This document shows, in pieces, positions 7,605 through 15,332 of a stretch of 24,533 nt of DNA. Position 1 is the stretch's first letter, and each line of letters begins with the position of its first letter. The translations under genes and the position numbers were made by a program. Under the pieces are notes generated by a model. The model was not told the origin of the DNA and made no database searches. It worked only from the letters and a program-made list of their open reading frames with translations. This DNA is from Candidatus Woesearchaeota archaeon (GTDB taxonomy: Archaea; Nanobdellota; Nanobdellia; Woesearchaeales; ARS49). The stretch lies in contig JAHWHB010000025.1 in NCBI GenBank assembly GCA_019323575.1, forward strand, positions 1 through 24,533, written 5' to 3'.

Positions 7605-7826
7605 GTGAAGAGAGCTCCAAAGAAAAAGTTTGGTGAAATCAGAAAACTCATACTCAAAGAACTCACAAAAGGACAGAAAACAGTAAATGAAATCTCACAA
7701 GCAACAGGGCTAACCTGGAGAACAGTCGACAACCACCTGATTTATCTGATAGGCAAAGGGCTTGTAGAACCAGTACTCATCAGCCAATACGTCAAAATCT
7801 ACAAGCTAAAGGAGGCGGGAAAATGA
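7605..7826 (+). CDS. Winged-helix transcriptional regulator, first gene of the sugar operon
   Basis: A 73-residue protein that is essentially one winged helix: FGEIRKLILKEL (helix 1), GQKTVNEISQATGLTWRTVDNHLIYL (helix 2, turn and recognition helix), then a beta wing GLVEPVLISQYVKIYKL. A basic N terminus (KRAPKKK) could contact DNA. It resembles ArsR/MarR-like archaeal regulators and has no ligand domain or metal site. The GTG start is supported by the TATA box 27 bp upstream with no other start nearby. It overlaps the glycosyltransferase start by ATGA, so it is probably an autoregulator of the operon; that role is inferred from position and from the palindrome upstream. Confidence 0.8.
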   Translation: MKRAPKKKFGEIRKLILKELTKGQKTVNEISQATGLTWRTVDNHLIYLIGKGLVEPVLISQYVKIYKLKEAGK

Positions 7827-9025
7827 GCAAGCTAAAAGTGCTCATGTTCGGATGGGAATTCCCGCCATACAAAAGCGGAGGACTAGGCACGGCGTGCTAC
7901 GGACTCACAAAAGCACTCTCAAAACAAAACGTCGAGGTAACATTCGTAATGCCGGTAACACCAGAAGGAGCAAAAGCAAAATTCGTAAAACTAATCGGAG
8001 CATCAAACATAGCAAAAAATGTCAAAATCAAAACAATAGACAGCCCGCTAAAAGCCTACATGACCTCAGCATCCTACGAAGAACAATACTACACCTGGGG
8101 AAGCAACAAAAAACAAGTCTACGGCAAAGACCTATACCAAGAGGTCCAAAGATACGCGCAAATAGCAAAACACATAGCAAAAACAGAACCCCACGACATA
8201 ATACACTGCCACGACTGGATGACATATCAAGCAGGAATAAACGCAAAAAAAGCCAGCAAAAAACCACTCATAATGCATTTGCACGCAACAGAATTCGACA
8301 GAACAGCAGACAACCCAGACCACAGAATAAGCCACATAGAATGGCAAGGACTAGACCAAGCAGACATAATCATAACAAACTCGCACTTCAGCAAAAAAAA
8401 CATCATCAAACACTACAAAATACACCCAGACAAAATACAAGTAGTACACTGGGGAATAGACGAAGCACCAACAATGAACTACAAACCAGAGAAAAAAGAC
8501 AAAACAGTCCTATTCTTGGGAAGAGTAACAATTCAGAAGGGACCGGACTATTTCATAGAAGTCGCAAAAAAAGTCTTAGAGCACGAACCAAACACAAAAT
8601 TCGTAATCGTAGGAGACGGCGACATGCTTCCAAGAATGATAAACAGAACAGCAGAACTAGGCATAACAGACAAAGTAATCTTCACCGGCGCCCTATCAGG
8701 AGAAGACGTACACAAAGCATTCCAGACAGCAGACCTGTACGTAATGCCAAGCGTATCAGAACCATTCGGACTAGTAGCACTAGAGAGCTTGAAAAATAGA
8801 ACACCAGTACTAATCAGCAAACAAAGCGGGGTATCAGAAGTGCTCAAAAACGCACTAAAAACAGACTTCTGGGACCTAAACAAAATGACAGACATGATAG
8901 TAAACGTGCTAAGACACACAGCATTGCAGGAAGAACTAAAAGAACACGGAACAAGAGAAGCACAAAAATTCAACCTGGACGAGCCAGCAAGAAAAATAAA
9001 GGAGGTCTACCAAAGAATAAAATGA
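7823..9025 (+). CDS. Glycogen/starch synthase-like glycosyltransferase (GT-B)
   Basis: A 400-residue GT-B fold glycosyltransferase. Near the N terminus WEFPPYKSGGLGTACYGL holds the KSGGLG loop (17-22) equivalent to the KTGGLGD sugar-nucleotide loop of glycogen synthases; HCHDW at 128-132 is also a glycogen/starch synthase hallmark. The C-terminal half has LFLGRVTIQKG and the EPFGLVALES motif (313-322) with the catalytic-type Glu pair. It probably extends an alpha-1,4-glucan from UDP- or ADP-glucose; the donor cannot be told. A good Shine-Dalgarno (AAGGAGG) precedes the ATG. It overlaps the regulator upstream and the GH57 gene downstream by ATGA. A general GT4 role on another polymer is the alternative. 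Confidence 0.88.
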   Translation: MSKLKVLMFGWEFPPYKSGGLGTACYGLTKALSKQNVEVTFVMPVTPEGAKAKFVKLIGASNIAKNVKIKTIDSPLKAYMTSASYEEQYYTWGSNKKQVYGKDLYQEVQRYAQIAKHIAKTEPHDIIHCHDWMTYQAGINAKKASKKPLIMHLHATEFDRTADNPDHRISHIEWQGLDQADIIITNSHFSKKNIIKHYKIHPDKIQVVHWGIDEAPTMNYKPEKKDKTVLFLGRVTIQKGPDYFIEVAKKVLEHEPNTKFVIVGDGDMLPRMINRTAELGITDKVIFTGALSGEDVHKAFQTADLYVMPSVSEPFGLVALESLKNRTPVLISKQSGVSEVLKNALKTDFWDLNKMTDMIVNVLRHTALQEELKEHGTREAQKFNLDEPARKIKEVYQRIK

Positions 9026-10236
9026 CAAACATATGCCTATACTTCCAAGTACACCAGCCCTTCAGAATAAACAAGTACACACTATTTGACATAGGCAGGC
9101 ACGCAAACTATTTCGACGAAAAGAAAAACAAGGAAATAATGCAAAAAATAGCAAGAAAATGCTACCTGCCAACAAACCAAATCATAAGCCAGCTCATAAA
9201 AAAACACGACGACTTCAAAGCAGCATACAGCATAACAGGAACAGCAATAGAACAATTTGAAAAATACGCGCCAAACGTGCTAAGAAGCTTCAAAGAACTC
9301 GCAGAAACAGGAAGAGTAGAATTCCTAACAGAAACAAGCCACCACTCATTAAGCTTCCTGCAGGACAAAGAAGAATTCAGGCACCAGATAAAACTCCACC
9401 AAAAACTAATCAAACAACACTTTAACCAAAAACCCAAAATATTCAGAAACACAGAACTAATCTACAACAACGAACTAGCCAAGACAGCAGAACGACTAGG
9501 ATTCAAAGCAGTGCTGGCAGAAGGATGGGAAGGAATACTAGGCTGGAGAAGCCCGAACCACATCTACAAAGCAGCAGGAACAAACATCAAACTACTACTG
9601 AAAAACTACAGGCTATCAGACGACATAGCATTCAGATTCTCAAACAAACAATGGAACCAGCACCCATTAACAGCAGACAAATACGCAGGATGGATAGCAC
9701 CAATACTCGGAGACACAGTAAACCTGTTCATGGACTACGAAACATTCGGAGAACACCAATGGGAAGACACAGGAATATTCAACTTCCTAAAACACCTGCC
9801 AAAAGAACTTAAAAAACACAACATAAGCTTCCACCAGCCAAGCGAACTCCTAAAAATAAAACCAAAAGAGGAAATCGACGCGCCAAACACAATAAGCTGG
9901 GCAGACATGGAAAGAGACACAAGCGCATGGCTGGGAAACAAAATACAAAAAGCAGCACACGCCCAGCTATACAAGCTGAAAAACGAGGTTTTCTCAACAG
10001 GCGACAGAGAACTAATAGAAAAATGGAGAAAACTAACCACAAGCGACCACTTCTACTACATGTGCACCAAATACTTCAACGACGGAGACGTACACAAATA
10101 CTTCAACCCATACGAAACACCATACGAGTGCTTCATAACATACATGAACGTGCTGCAAGACCTTGCACAAAGAGCAAAAGCAAGACCAGGAATATTCCAG
10201 TCAATTAAAAATTTGATTAGAGAGGTGAAATCATGA
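9022..10236 (+). CDS. Glycoside hydrolase family 57 (alpha-amylase / glucanotransferase type)
   Basis: A 404-residue GH57 enzyme acting on alpha-glucans. Conserved region 1 is YFQVHQP at residues 7-13. FRNTELI carries the likely nucleophile Glu145, and MDYETFGEHQW the likely acid/base Asp238. SHHSL in the second region and the C-terminal helical part (SDHFYYMCTKYF, FNPYETPYECF) are typical of short GH57 'alpha-amylase' proteins of archaea. The length is close to that subgroup and lacks extra domains or signal peptide, so it acts in the cytosol. Pairing with a glycogen-synthase-like GT suggests trimming, branching or transfer on storage glucan; which of these cannot be read from sequence. Confidence 0.9.
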   Translation: MTNICLYFQVHQPFRINKYTLFDIGRHANYFDEKKNKEIMQKIARKCYLPTNQIISQLIKKHDDFKAAYSITGTAIEQFEKYAPNVLRSFKELAETGRVEFLTETSHHSLSFLQDKEEFRHQIKLHQKLIKQHFNQKPKIFRNTELIYNNELAKTAERLGFKAVLAEGWEGILGWRSPNHIYKAAGTNIKLLLKNYRLSDDIAFRFSNKQWNQHPLTADKYAGWIAPILGDTVNLFMDYETFGEHQWEDTGIFNFLKHLPKELKKHNISFHQPSELLKIKPKEEIDAPNTISWADMERDTSAWLGNKIQKAAHAQLYKLKNEVFSTGDRELIEKWRKLTTSDHFYYMCTKYFNDGDVHKYFNPYETPYECFITYMNVLQDLAQRAKARPGIFQSIKNLIREVKS

Positions 10237-10634
10237 AAAGAGGAAAACCACAACGCAAAATATCAAAAACTGCAAAAAAAACAAAACCAAAACACGTAAT
10301 AAAACGAAGAAAACCCAGAATAAAAGTCACAATAATAAAGAAAACACTGGGCAAAGCGCCGGAAAAATACAGCTTCTACCTAGAAGACGGCAGAAAAATA
10401 AGAAGCGTATACGAGCTGATAGATGAACTGGAAACAATGACAGAAGAAACATTCAAACACTACGTAACAGAAACACACAACCACTTTGCAAACTGGATAA
10501 ACGACGTGTTCGGAGAAAAAACACTCGCAGAAGAGATAAGACACATACACCACAGAATAGACACACAAAGAGCACTGCTAAAACACCTTGTGAGAGAGCT
10601 GACAAAAGAAAATGCTGCAAAACGTAAAGCCTGA
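10233..10634 (+). CDS. DUF5752-like small domain protein, copy 1 (basic N terminus)
   Basis: A 133-residue protein. The first ~40 residues are extremely basic (KRGKPQRKISKTAKK...), suggesting nucleic-acid, glucan-phosphate or membrane-surface contact. From about residue 44 comes a compact domain: YSFYLEDGRKIRSVYELIDE, then MTEETFKHYV (69-78), then HFANWINDVFGEKTLAEEI. This matches, from memory, the archaeal/bacterial family DUF5752, of unknown function, often near sugar-metabolism genes; I could not run a search. The same domain follows in the next gene and is fused to the transketolase-like protein 5 kb downstream. ATGA overlap with GH57; 23-bp overlap with the next gene. Confidence 0.72.
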   Translation: MKRGKPQRKISKTAKKTKPKHVIKRRKPRIKVTIIKKTLGKAPEKYSFYLEDGRKIRSVYELIDELETMTEETFKHYVTETHNHFANWINDVFGEKTLAEEIRHIHHRIDTQRALLKHLVRELTKENAAKRKA

Positions 10635-11172
10635 ACACACGTTCTGGCTCAAAGACGGTAAATCAGTAAAAAACATCATCGAACTAGGCAGAGAACTGAA
10701 AAGAATGAGTGAAGAAACATTCAATCATCACGTAAACAACACAAAAAACGACTTTGCAAACTGGACAGAACACTGCATAAAAGACAAAAAACTGGCAACA
10801 CTGCTGAGAACCACAAAAAGCCAGCAAAGAACAAACGCAATAATAGAAAGACACATACAAGAACTCACAAAAACACCAAAAAAAGAAGAACCAAAACCAA
10901 GCATAATACGCACAAAAAACGTGACAACGCTGAACCTTGCAGAAACAAAAAACATAGTCAAAACAAGAAAAGTAACACCGCTAAAACTCACACAGGAAAA
11001 AACAGTAATCAAGACACCGCACAAAACAAAACTGCACCTGACAACAAACAAGCCAGAAATATACGTTCACGAAGTAAAACCAACCCACTATTCAGCCGTA
11101 ACCATAGCATCATACATAATATTCGGACTAGTAGTAGGAGCGGCAGTAACAATACTAGTGCTAATGGGGTGA
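10612..11172 (+). CDS. DUF5752-like domain protein, copy 2, with C-terminal membrane anchor
   Basis: A 186-residue protein. Residues 5-85 repeat the domain of the preceding gene: HTFWLKDGKSVKNIIELGRE, MSEETFNHHV (32-41), NDFANWTEHCIKDKKLATLL. It is followed by a ~65-residue Lys/Thr-rich linker of low complexity with repeats like 'KTRKVTPLKLT' and 'IKTPHKTKLHLT', and a single C-terminal hydrophobic helix (AVTIASYIIFGLVVGAAVTI, then LVLMG), so it is a tail-anchored protein with the domain in the cytosol. The start overlaps copy 1 by 23 bp. It could tether neighbouring glucan enzymes to the membrane; that is inference. The stop TGA is followed by the kinase start. Confidence 0.75.
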   Translation: MLQNVKPEHTFWLKDGKSVKNIIELGRELKRMSEETFNHHVNNTKNDFANWTEHCIKDKKLATLLRTTKSQQRTNAIIERHIQELTKTPKKEEPKPSIIRTKNVTTLNLAETKNIVKTRKVTPLKLTQEKTVIKTPHKTKLHLTTNKPEIYVHEVKPTHYSAVTIASYIIFGLVVGAAVTILVLMG

Positions 11173-11177
11173 AAAAA

Positions 11178-12158
11178 ATGAAACACGAAATAATATGCGT
11201 AGGAAGCGCGTCACTGGATGTTTTTGTATCCAGCAAAAGCAAAGACCTGGAATTCGAAAAAATACACAAACACGTAGACGTATGCATGCCGATAGGCTCA
11301 AAAATACTCCTTAACGCAATCCACACAGAAGTAGGAGGCGGAGGGGTAAACACAGCAGTATCATTCTCGCGACTAGGATTCAAGACAGCACTCATATCAA
11401 AAATGGGCAAAGACAGAAATGCAGAAACAATCAAAAAAGAACTCCAAAAAGAAAAAATAACATTCATGGGAACAACAGAAAAAGGACAAACAGGCTACTC
11501 AATCATAATAACAGGACTCCAAAAAGACAGAACAATACTAACATACAAAGGAAACAACGACAAACTAAAACCAAAAGAAGTACCATGGAAAAAACTGCAG
11601 ACAAAATGGTTCTACCTCGCAACAATGCTCGGACAGAGCCATAAAACACAAGACAAAATAGCACAATACGCAAAGAAAAACAAAATCAAAGTATTGTTCA
11701 ATCCTTCATTGTATTTAGCAGAAAAAGGGATGAAATACCTCAAACCAATACTTGACGCGTGCAACATACTGATCCTAAACAAAGAAGAGGCACAAGCAGT
11801 AACAGGACTAATGGCAGAAATGCCCACACTCCTCAAAAAACTCCAGCAAAAAGTCCCAATGGTAGTAATAACAGACGGGCCAAGAGGAGCTCACTCATAC
11901 GACGGCAAAAAAACATACTCAATGACACCAAAAAAAGTCAAAGTAACAGACCCAACAGGAGCAGGAGACTCATTCGCAAGCGCGTTCCTATCAGCAACAA
12001 TACTCGGAAAAGACACAAAAACAGCACTAAAATGGGGAGCAGCACAAGCCATCAGCGTAATACAACACTACGGAGCAACAAACAAACTACTAACAAGAAA
12101 AGAACTTGCAAAAAAAGCGAAAAACGCATGCAAGGTCTCGGAGGTGAGACAATGTTAG
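11178..12158 (+). CDS. PfkB-family sugar kinase
   Basis: A 326-residue ribokinase/PfkB-family ATP-dependent kinase. The N-terminal signature GGGGVNTAVSFSRLG begins at residue 53 and the C-terminal signature DPTGAGDSFASAF at 258, with catalytic Asp264. The family includes phosphofructokinases, ribokinase, and nucleoside kinases; a class II aldolase overlapping its 3' end favours phosphorylation of fructose-6-phosphate or a related phosphohexose, but substrate specificity cannot be read here. I choose the ATG at 11178, six bases after GGGGTGA, over the GTG at 11169 that overlaps the previous stop. The Rossmann strand (HEIICVGSASLDV) starts directly after this ATG. Confidence 0.9.
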   Translation: MKHEIICVGSASLDVFVSSKSKDLEFEKIHKHVDVCMPIGSKILLNAIHTEVGGGGVNTAVSFSRLGFKTALISKMGKDRNAETIKKELQKEKITFMGTTEKGQTGYSIIITGLQKDRTILTYKGNNDKLKPKEVPWKKLQTKWFYLATMLGQSHKTQDKIAQYAKKNKIKVLFNPSLYLAEKGMKYLKPILDACNILILNKEEAQAVTGLMAEMPTLLKKLQQKVPMVVITDGPRGAHSYDGKKTYSMTPKKVKVTDPTGAGDSFASAFLSATILGKDTKTALKWGAAQAISVIQHYGATNKLLTRKELAKKAKNACKVSEVRQC

Positions 12159-13075
12159 TCACACTAAAACAAATACTAAACAAGGCAAACAAGGAAAACT
12201 ATGCAGTAGGCGCGTTCAACATCAACAACATGGAAATCTGCCAAGGCATAATGAACGCAGCAACAGCACAAAACGCACCAGTAATACTACAAACATCACA
12301 AGGAGCCATAGAATATGCAGGGATAGACTACCTGAAAGCAATAGTATACACAGCAGCAAAACAAAAAGTGCCAGTAGCACTGCATTTAGACCACGGAAGA
12401 GACATGGACATAATAAAAAAATGCATCAAAGCAGGATGGACAGGCATAATGTACGACGGAAGCCACCTGCCAATAGACGAGAACATTAAAAACACGCAAA
12501 AAGTCGTAAAATGGGCGCACGCCAAAAGAATAGGCGTTGAAGCAGAGCTGGGAACAATAGGCGGAGCAGAAGAAAAAATAATAGCAAGAGAGATAATCTA
12601 CACAGACCCAGACGCAGCAGTAGAATTCGTCAAAAAAACAAAAATAGACGCACTAGCAATCGCAATAGGCACATCACACGGAGCATACAAGTTCTCAGGA
12701 AACGCAAGACTGGATATCCATTTACTGAAAACAATCAAACAAAGAATAAACATGCCATTAGTCCTGCACGGCGCGTCAGGAGTGCCGGCATGGCTGGTAA
12801 CACAAGCAGCAAGATACGGAGCACAACTCGGCAAGCCAGAAGGAGTTCCAGACGAACAGATAAGCCTTGCAGTCAGAAACGGAATAAACAAAGTAAACAC
12901 AGACACAGACTTAAGACTGGCATTTGATGCGGCAGTACGAAAATTCCTCACAGAAGTCCCAGAAGACTTTGACCCAAGAAACATACTCTCGCCGGCACGA
13001 GACTTAATACAACAAGTAGTCGAACACAGAATAAAAACGTTCGGAAGCAGTGAAAAAGCAGGAGACAAGAGGTGA
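12152..13075 (+). CDS. fba: Fructose-bisphosphate aldolase, class II
   Basis: A 307-residue zinc-dependent aldolase cleaving fructose-1,6-bisphosphate (or tagatose-bisphosphate) to two triose phosphates. HLDH at 78-81 holds the catalytic Asp and first zinc His; YDGSHLPIDEN follows; VEAELGTIGG around 129-137, TSHGAYK with His176, and HGASG at 206-210 give the remaining metal and phosphate ligands; VNTDTDLRLAF closes the barrel. Every active-site element looks intact. This bacterial-type class II enzyme is unusual for archaea, which mostly use class IA aldolase or FBP aldolase/phosphatase. The start at 12152 follows GGAGGTGAG at a proper distance and overlaps the kinase stop by 7 bp; the frame is open further upstream only by chance. 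Confidence 0.95.
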   Translation: MLVTLKQILNKANKENYAVGAFNINNMEICQGIMNAATAQNAPVILQTSQGAIEYAGIDYLKAIVYTAAKQKVPVALHLDHGRDMDIIKKCIKAGWTGIMYDGSHLPIDENIKNTQKVVKWAHAKRIGVEAELGTIGGAEEKIIAREIIYTDPDAAVEFVKKTKIDALAIAIGTSHGAYKFSGNARLDIHLLKTIKQRINMPLVLHGASGVPAWLVTQAARYGAQLGKPEGVPDEQISLAVRNGINKVNTDTDLRLAFDAAVRKFLTEVPEDFDPRNILSPARDLIQQVVEHRIKTFGSSEKAGDKR

Positions 13076-13079
13076 ACAA

Positions 13080-13562
13080 ATGAAATTTTCACACACAATC
13101 GCATATACAATCATAACAGCTATTTTATTTTCGCTCATAATTTTTGAGCCAGTTGGAACAATAGGCCAAATAATATCGTATGCAATACTAGGCTGCATGC
13201 TATACTTGACTTTCAAAAAAGAAACATTCGATGAAATAATTACAAAAACAAATATGTTATTTATTCCAGCTGCAATCGTTCAAATAGCCATTAGCTCTAT
13301 AATAAATGTATTAAAAGAAATTTTCAGTCTCAGAGCAGGAACACAAATAGCGAATTTTGCCACAGAAATACCAGATAGAAAAATTCTACTAAGCCTGCTG
13401 CTGATATTCATCGGATTATATGCACCAATTTACGCACTAAGGTGGAAAGAAAAAACATATAAGCCGATGATTTGGGCGGCAATCAGCATCGCAATACTTT
13501 ATCTGGTGGTGTTAATAATAACTACATTAATTCTTAATAGAATAGGGGGTCTGATGACATGA
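13080..13562 (+). CDS. Five-helix membrane protein of unknown function, atypical codon use
   Basis: A 160-residue hydrophobic protein with about five membrane helices (roughly 6-22, 26-44, 58-77, 101-119, 130-151). No recognisable family or catalytic motif. The ATG at 13080 follows AGAGGTGA, spaced four to five bases. It sits between aldolase and rpiB, coupled to rpiB by an ATGA overlap, so it is translated with the sugar-phosphate genes. Its codon use (many TTT, ATT, TTA, GTT) is unlike the strongly A/C-ending codons of the flanking genes, though a high content of hydrophobic residues accounts for part of this. A transporter role would be guesswork. Confidence 0.75.
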   Translation: MKFSHTIAYTIITAILFSLIIFEPVGTIGQIISYAILGCMLYLTFKKETFDEIITKTNMLFIPAAIVQIAISSIINVLKEIFSLRAGTQIANFATEIPDRKILLSLLLIFIGLYAPIYALRWKEKTYKPMIWAAISIAILYLVVLIITTLILNRIGGLMT

Positions 13563-13999
13563 TAGTCCATATAGGCGCAGACCACGCAGGATTCCAGCTA
13601 AAAGAACACCTGAAAAAGTTTTTGCAAAAAAAAGGATATGAAGTAAAAGACTGGGGCGCATACAAACTAGTCAAAACAGATGATTACCCAGACTATGCAG
13701 CAAAAGTCGCAAAAGCCGTGCAGAAAGAAGGAATGGGAATACTAATCTGCGGAAGCGCAGAAGGAATCTGCATCGCAGCAAACAAAATCAAAGGAATAAG
13801 AGCAGTACCAATCTGGAACACAAAACTAGCAAAACTAAGCAGAGAACACAACGATGCAAATGTTTTATGTTTAAGCGGATGGATGCTAACAAAAAAACAA
13901 GCAGAACAAATAGCCATAACCTGGCTCAAAACACCATTCTCAAACAAACCAAGACACAAAAGAAGAATCGAGAAAATAAGGAGGCTAGAATGGAAATAA
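13559..13999 (+). CDS. rpiB: Ribose-5-phosphate isomerase B (RpiB/LacAB family)
   Basis: A 146-residue RpiB-type isomerase interconverting ribose-5-phosphate and ribulose-5-phosphate in the cytosol. GADHAGF (6-12) with the conserved Asp-His, TDDYPDYA (40-47), the enediolate-stabilising Cys64 in CGSAEGICIAANK, and REHNDANVLCL with His97 are present. The loop CGSAEGI differs from CGTGIG of E. coli RpiB but is the form I recall from CPR bacteria. Archaea usually carry the unrelated RpiA, so this hints at bacterial ancestry. It overlaps the membrane-protein gene by ATGA and rpe by 10 bp. Activity on other phosphosugars (allose-, galactose-6-phosphate) is possible. Confidence 0.93.
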   Translation: MIVHIGADHAGFQLKEHLKKFLQKKGYEVKDWGAYKLVKTDDYPDYAAKVAKAVQKEGMGILICGSAEGICIAANKIKGIRAVPIWNTKLAKLSREHNDANVLCLSGWMLTKKQAEQIAITWLKTPFSNKPRHKRRIEKIRRLEWK

Positions 14000-14655
14000 G
14001 ACCAGGAATACTAGTCCACACGCTGAAAGAACTGAAAGAAGCACTCAGCAGGCTAAGCTGGGCGAAAAAAGTACACCTGGACATAATGGACGGCAAATTT
14101 GTAAGAAACAAAACAATACAAGCACAGACGCTGAAGAAAGCACTCCCAAACCCAAGAGAGCGTAGCTCTCTGGGCCCAGAAAATGCAGACATTTTCTTGG
14201 GAATGGAATTCGGAGTACACCTGATGGCGTACAAGCCGCACAAATACATCAAAACATACGCAAGACTAGGAGCAAAAGAACTCATCATACACCAAGAAGC
14301 AACCAAAAAACTAGTCGAAACACTCGAAGAAATCAGACTAAACGGAATGAAAGCAGGCATTGCGTTCAATCCAGAAACAAAAGTAGACAAGCACGCACTA
14401 ATACACGCAGACACAGCCTTGATAATGACAGTACATCCCGGATACAGCGGGCAAACAATGATGAAAGCACCATTAAGAAAAATTGCAGAGATAAGAAAAT
14501 GCAATCCCATAATATCTATTGGCGTGGATGGAGGAATTAATCTGAAAACCTGCAGACTCGCAGCAAAAGCAGACTGGGCAGTCGCAAGCAGCGCAGTAAC
14601 CGACGCACCCGACCCAAAAAAAGCATACAAAGAGCTGATAAAAAGATGCAAGTAG
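13990..14655 (+). CDS. rpe: Ribulose-phosphate 3-epimerase
   Basis: A 221-residue TIM-barrel epimerase interconverting ribulose- and xylulose-5-phosphate. VHLDIMDGKFV gives metal/catalytic His29 and Asp31; VHLMA gives His77; MTVHPGYSGQ is the phosphate/loop-6 segment; VDGGIN contains the catalytic Asp180. The length is normal, but residues about 53-70 (PNPRERSSLGP...) form an extra loop before the VHLM strand that I do not see in typical Rpe, and the DNA there is a near-perfect hairpin (14151-14174). The start overlaps rpiB by 10 bp; the 3' end overlaps the transketolase-like gene by 10 bp. Catalytic residues appear complete. Confidence 0.93.
   Translation: MEIRPGILVHTLKELKEALSRLSWAKKVHLDIMDGKFVRNKTIQAQTLKKALPNPRERSSLGPENADIFLGMEFGVHLMAYKPHKYIKTYARLGAKELIIHQEATKKLVETLEEIRLNGMKAGIAFNPETKVDKHALIHADTALIMTVHPGYSGQTMMKAPLRKIAEIRKCNPIISIGVDGGINLKTCRLAAKADWAVASSAVTDAPDPKKAYKELIKRCK
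14151..14174 (+). repeat. Hairpin inside rpe
   Basis: The arms AGAGAGC (14155-14161) and GCTCTCT (14165-14171) are perfect complements with a 3-nt GTA loop; flanking CCC and GGG extend the stem to 10 bp with one bulged A. It falls exactly in a segment that looks inserted relative to normal Rpe and stays in frame. Confidence 0.7.
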
Positions 14656-15332
14656 AAAACATCAGAAGAGACATAATCAAAACAATCTCAATAAAAGGGG
14701 GACTGCCAGCAGTAAACCTCAGCTCAGCAGACATATTCGCAGCATTATACTTCAACACAATAAAACACAACCCAAGACAGCCAAAATGGGAAGAAAGAGA
14801 CAGAGTATTCGTATCAGACAAACTAACACCGGCGTGGCAGACAACACTTGCACACGCAGGATACTACGCAAAGAAAAAAATATACGAGCCATCAGAACTG
14901 CCAAAAGGAACACCGCACGCATTAAGCAACGCAATAGGAAGCGCGATAACAGCAAAAATAGAAGGAAAAAAACACCACACATACTGCATAATAACAGACG
15001 CAGAAACCAGCTGGGAAGAAATAATGCTCGCAGGAAAACAAAAACTAAACAACATAACACTAATAATAGACAGAAACAACATGGAAGCAGAAGGCTACCT
15101 TGACATAGAGCCACTAAGACAAAAAATAGAGGCATTCGGCTGGGAAGTAATAGAAGTAGACGGGCACAACACAAAACATTTAACAGAAGCACTAAACATA
15201 AAAAGCAACAAGCCAACAGCAATAATAGCACACACGATACCAGGAAAAGGAACATTCATGGAAAACAACACAGAATGGTACGACAAAAAACCAACAAAAG
15301 AGGAAGCTGAAAAAGCTATGAACCAAATATGA
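14646..15332 (+). CDS. Transketolase-like protein, N-terminal (TPP/Pyr-type) half, active site eroded
   Basis: A 228-residue homologue of the archaeal split transketolase N subunit (usually about 270). The framework is clear: SSADIFAALYF, ERDRVFVS, AIGSAITAKIEGK, LNNITLIIDRNNMEAEGY, IEAFGWEVIEVDGHN, and PGKGTFMENNTEW. But the family's catalytic histidines are all replaced: SGH(P) reads GGLP (18-21), NGH reads DKL (58-60), QGHP reads KGTP (87-90), and EWHG reads EWYD (210-213). The thiamine-diphosphate motif GDG reads TDA (117-119), keeping the metal Asp and later N144/N145. The STGSLGQG cofactor loop is deleted, shortening the protein. Thus TPP binding may be altered and ordinary transketolase chemistry is doubtful. 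It is coupled to rpe and to the C half. Confidence 0.85.
   Translation: MQVENIRRDIIKTISIKGGLPAVNLSSADIFAALYFNTIKHNPRQPKWEERDRVFVSDKLTPAWQTTLAHAGYYAKKKIYEPSELPKGTPHALSNAIGSAITAKIEGKKHHTYCIITDAETSWEEIMLAGKQKLNNITLIIDRNNMEAEGYLDIEPLRQKIEAFGWEVIEVDGHNTKHLTEALNIKSNKPTAIIAHTIPGKGTFMENNTEWYDKKPTKEEAEKAMNQI

Noticed and set aside
7852..8799. 315-codon plus-strand ORF inside the glycosyltransferase gene
   Set aside because: It is the +1 frame of a gene with intact family motifs; the product is Arg/Asn/Lys-rich and lacks any domain.
11759..12151. N-terminal extension of the aldolase frame
   Set aside because: The frame is open upstream only within the kinase gene; the ATG at 12152 has a proper Shine-Dalgarno and the aldolase fold starts there.
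13926..14651. 241-codon minus-strand ORF opposite rpe
   Set aside because: The plus strand encodes a complete Rpe with catalytic residues; the antisense product is a Ser/Leu/Ala-rich hydrophobic string typical of antisense readings here.
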